NCBI RefSeq assembly: GCF_964204645.1
Contig: NC_134025.1
Span: 23,838,001-23,902,000 of the forward strand
Source of the DNA: Tubulanus polymorphus
Taxonomy: Eukaryota > Nemertea > Palaeonemertea > Tubulaniformes > Tubulanidae
Direction of reading: 5' to 3'
Length of the DNA: 64,000 bases
Shown here: positions 60,478 to 64,000 of the stretch, piece by piece
How the letters are laid out: every line of letters begins with the position of its first letter
How positions within the stretch are numbered: the first letter of the stretch is position 1
The notes under the pieces: generated by a model
Told to the model about the DNA's origin: nothing
The model's input: the letters and a program-made list of their open reading frames with translations, nothing else
Database searches by the model: none
Program-made: the position numbers and the translations under genes

Positions 60478-63469
60478 TCATGTAGGGGATTGAAGATATT
60501 TCGGTGGTGGGAACGCAATTTGTGCATCTCCATGTGAGTTCCATATCTTGTAATCAGAGACAGCATATTCTCGGACTAAAAGATTACAAAAAATGCTGCA
60601 TAAAAATTATGCTTCATCGGGCAGCTTTTGAATCTCTGATACAGAGTAACTAGGAGACATCATGCCCACTTGGTAAAATGCTCGACAATTTTACAATTTC
60701 AATACTCAACACCCCTGGTTTACAGACACCAATGGCATTAAAACTCACCACAACCATACAATGTCATGAGCCACAACTTTGCAATTGATTGTTTAAAGAG
60801 CAGAAGTTTATACTTATCTTAAAAGATATACTTATCTTACTTCCTGACAAAAGAAATTTGCTTAGGGGGATGAGTGATCTAGCACCTAAAGCATTCCCTT
60901 GGATCTGCACTTGAAATGTCCATCATGATTCTGATCAGGCAAGTTTTTTTAGCTGGAGGTGTGTCTGCGATAGATACATGCATGAACCAAATATCATGAA
61001 AACTCCGAAAACAACTAGATTCCATCTATGGACAAATGTTTGGACAAAGGGACAAATGAATGATGGATGAAAAGTGACTGCAATAACCTACTGAAATTAA
61101 GACCCAAGTGGGCTAAAAAAACAGTTACCTAGAATAAATTTTGCCTTGGTATTCGGTGATATCTGAATTGACTTGGGATCTATGCTACACCCCGAGTATG
61201 TGTAGTCAGCTATTTTGAAAAAAAGCTGAAAGGAATTTTTTTAAAGTCATTTTAAAGCAAACATGTTTGAGTTTATTATTACGTATTGTATGACTGTAAA
61301 TATGAATAAGACTCACTTGAATATAGGAATTTTGTCCCACACAGAAAGGGTCATCTCGGTTATTTTGTTTTTCGATGATATTGTCACCAAAATTTACAGT
61401 TGCCTTCAGCATTATTTCTGGATTTTTGCTGGGAAACTTTTGACCTGGAAATTGACATATACATACATGTGCTCATATTAAAGTATCAGACTCGAACAAC
61501 TCTAAACTATACTGACCAATATTCCAGACGAGGATTTTCCGGTCCGGGGATATCAACAGGTTTCCATGACATGGTGAAGCATCATAATTCAATATGGGCC
61601 CCCTAAATGAGATGACAATAATGATAATAATCAAAATATCATCTTATAAAATTGTTGTTTCTTGCAAAAAATATCACTTCACCTATGAAAGAATGGAATT
61701 TGTAATTCACAATATTCGAAATTGTTTTTGACATCTTTACTCAACTGCAGTTGAATCAAAACTTCAACAGTGGTCTCACCCTAAAGATAAATTGAACATC
61801 TAGGTATATAAGCCGACGCATACATTATAACATTTTCTAGATTTCATTACGTAAGAGAAGATTTGTACCTTCATTTGGTAGTAACCTTTGATCGGTAGCT
61901 CAGGAATGCGAGATGCTGTATAATGACAGAGCGTAAATGATTCAACAGGCGGGGTGAATCTGATCTTGTGGAAATTGACAGTTTTCTTCAGATTCATTGC
62001 TGCAATAAAGGTATTTCAATTTTAAAACCATTAAATGCAATTCGTATAAAATTCAAATAAAAACTATGACTGGATGTAATCCAGAGAAGCTGACTGCTAA
62101 ATTATTCTGAGCTACATGCCAAGTTTTACCTTTTGAGGTAGTGATACTCTGCGTACCGGTATCAACTCCGATAACGCATGGTCCGGTGATGATATTCTCC
62201 AGTGGGACGCAATTCGATTCTGAACCATGCGCTAATGTCAATGACACATCTGGCGCTACACCTTCCAATTCAGCATGACATGTAATCGTACCGTAGTTAT
62301 CCCATACATCGGGAATAGTCTTACTATCATACTGAAAATGAAATAATGACATTCATTTAACAATCTTATACAGCTGGCTGTTTGTCTGTTATACCATACT
62401 AAAATCAAAATTCACTAAACAGAGTTTATCTACGTTTCACTATTAAAAACATCACCGACCTGCACTGCTCTTATTGACTCCAATATAACGCAGTGGATTG
62501 TGTTACGTCCTTTATATGGAACTGGTTTCCAAGCAGGTTGCTAAAATATAATGCGTATATATATTTCTCTAAGAATCTAAAATGACACATGTAAGAATAT
62601 TTCATGTATTGTTTTTACCTTCTGAGGTGGTGCGGTCGCTGGAGGTTTACCAAAGAGGACAGCTTTTACTGTTGACGGCGTCAAATCAACAGGTGTACCA
62701 AATGGTGCCGCTTGTCCGAGATAAAAGTGCAGTTCAGCAAATTTTTGTAAAATCTGTACAAACAGATAAATATTCTACCATAAAATCAATAGCATTTTAG
62801 CATGTATAGAGCAAAGTACCGATAAGTGTTGATACATACGGCATTTGCATCTGATGGCAATGAGCCGAGGAGATCAGACATTCCCAGTAATAACGAGAAA
62901 CCAGCCGATATTCCTGGACTGGAAATTAATGTTTGAAATCAGAAATTTGGCATTAAGGAATCTGAATGAATTATGCATTTTTTTTTAGATAGGCTAATTA
63001 CATATTGATTATTGGTGGTCGTCCACTTTCTTCAACTAAAGAGAGACAGCAGAAGATGTAGCCATACTATGAAAATAGAAGACATCATTGCAAAGTCAAA
63101 GTGATAATTGAATTTAAATACATGATATAAAGTTGAACCACTGACCTGTTCAATAGCCAACATAGGCCAAAGTTTCCCATGAGGAATTGGAATCTCAAAC
63201 ACAGGCTTTCGATCAAATCTCTTACAAGTGTCTCTTGATTCTAGAAACTATAGTAGAGTTACAAATATGATTTAGGATTAAGGATTAAATGTGAATTCGA
63301 AGTTTTAAGAAAAATTCGAACTCCCTTCTACACTCTTACTTTGTCATTCTTTAATCTTTTCAATCCAAGTTCTTCTTGTATATATCCTGATAAGTCAATA
63401 TTGTCTGGTATCGATATATAGTCATCGTTCAGGAAAACTTTGCTCCTACGCTCAACGGTTGGAAATAAT
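60478..63469 (-). CDS. AP5M1: AP5M1, AP-5 adaptor complex mu subunit, 5'-partial
   Basis: Medium subunit of the AP-5 adaptor complex, which works with SPG11/SPG15 in sorting out of late endosomes. Minus-strand exons: 63469-63340, 63247-63146, 63066-63002, 62918-62840, 62753-62619, 62540-62460, 62331-62130, 61999-61869, 61780-61683, 61602-61517, 61444-61317, 61225-61129, 60575-60478 (TGA), all in phase. The first visible exon begins inside codon 1 of LFPTVERRSKVF, equivalent to about residue 27 of the human protein, so one short 5' exon is missing; I found none up to 64000. Recognised blocks: FLESRDTCKRF, APFGTPVDL, PPQKQPAWKPVPYKG, TPPVESFTLCHY, GYYQMK, VKNNFEYCELQIPFFHRGPI, DYTYSGC, and the family's closing SDYKIWNS. 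The C-terminal two-thirds is a mu homology domain. Confidence 0.95.
60652..61117. repeat. Interspersed repeat family, copy 2
   Basis: Second copy of the family at 58672-59467. It has GGAGACATCATGCCCACTTG, CAATGGCATTAAAACTCACC, CACAACTTTGCAATTGATTG and GCGATAGATACATGCATG blocks. It fills most of the last AP5M1 intron (60576-61128). Confidence 0.65.
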
Positions 63470-64000
63470 CTGCAAAAATAATCCCTTTAACAATCATCTC
63501 ATTAGAAATAATATCAAATTAAACAAGGAGATTAGAATTACACAAGTTAGTACGGTAGATGCTTCTATTCTACTTGTACAGTAAACTGCATGCAAGATAC
63601 CCTCTGATAAACTGGATTCTCACTTAAAATTGTACTGAAACTCCTCATGGTCCTGTTTTTTATAACCATTATTGCAATGGTCTCTGAATATCGGATATCA
63701 GGTATATCACAACAAAATCTCTAGTCCCAGTGTAATGCAGTTCCTTTAAAATCCCTTAATAGGAGCAGACTCCTCGTAGCTGAAGTGTAGGTTTATCATC
63801 TTGTAAAGTCTGTAGCGATTGGACAGGGCAGGCCCCGGTGAATCCTCAATGAATATTGCTGCTTGGTATCTTTGAGGATGGATATCATTTTATTTGGACA
63901 AGTGCTAGCAAATTTGTATACATATCGTATGAGAGTATGACAGTGCCTACTACACTACCACTGCCAGTATTACATATAGGCCTATGATACAACGAATAAA
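63470..64000. other. Upstream intron of AP5M1
   Basis: No exon recognised. The missing first AP5M1 exon should end in a donor giving two bases of an Arg-like codon before the acceptor at 63469; no convincing one was found, so it probably lies beyond the window. Confidence 0.5.

Noticed and set aside
1-64000. CRISPR arrays, bacterial operons, viral genes, reverse transcriptase or transposase genes, rRNA
   Set aside because: None seen. The repeats are non-coding and eukaryotic in style, and all recognised genes are spliced animal genes.

Overview
This is intron-rich animal nuclear DNA: short exons with GT-AG junctions, AT-rich introns, microsatellites and many small fold-back repeats. It holds six protein-coding genes, whose exons I joined by hand. 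Almost all annotated splice junctions preserve reading frame and the joined proteins follow known families from end to end. The species cannot be named from the sequence. An AP-5 adaptor subunit (a complex reported lost in flies and nematodes) and a methyl-CpG-binding-domain protein suggest a non-insect, non-nematode invertebrate; a lophotrochozoan is a weak guess.

Layout. (1) About 4.4-23.0 kb, + strand: neurabin/spinophilin (PP1-docking motif, PDZ, coiled coils, SAM), with its 5' part lying outside the window or unrecognised. (2) 28.1-40.2 kb, + strand: MGAT5, the Golgi N-glycan beta-1,6-GlcNAc transferase, complete in 15 coding exons. (3) 42.5-43.6 kb, - strand: mitochondrial ribosomal protein L33 in three tiny exons, complete. 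(4) 45.7-47.4 kb, + strand: TMED10/p24-delta cargo receptor, complete in five exons. (5) 51.2-58.3 kb, - strand: a 1234-residue protein with the domain order acidic N-terminus, MBD, PHD finger, F-box, leucine-rich repeats. (6) 60.5-63.5 kb, - strand: AP5M1, mu subunit of the AP-5 adaptor, with the first exon missing beyond the right edge.

The genes are not a functional cluster. MGAT5 and TMED10 both act in the early secretory pathway and AP5M1 acts in late endosomes, but nothing in the sequence shows co-regulation. The most interesting item is gene 5. It has the layout of the CXXC-PHD-F-box-LRR proteins (FBXL19, KDM2A/B), but a methyl-CpG-binding domain occupies the place of the CXXC finger, which would invert the DNA-methylation preference. 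Introns and intergenic DNA carry several non-autonomous transposon families, one with clear 9-bp target duplications, plus tandem arrays and a possible Helitron end.
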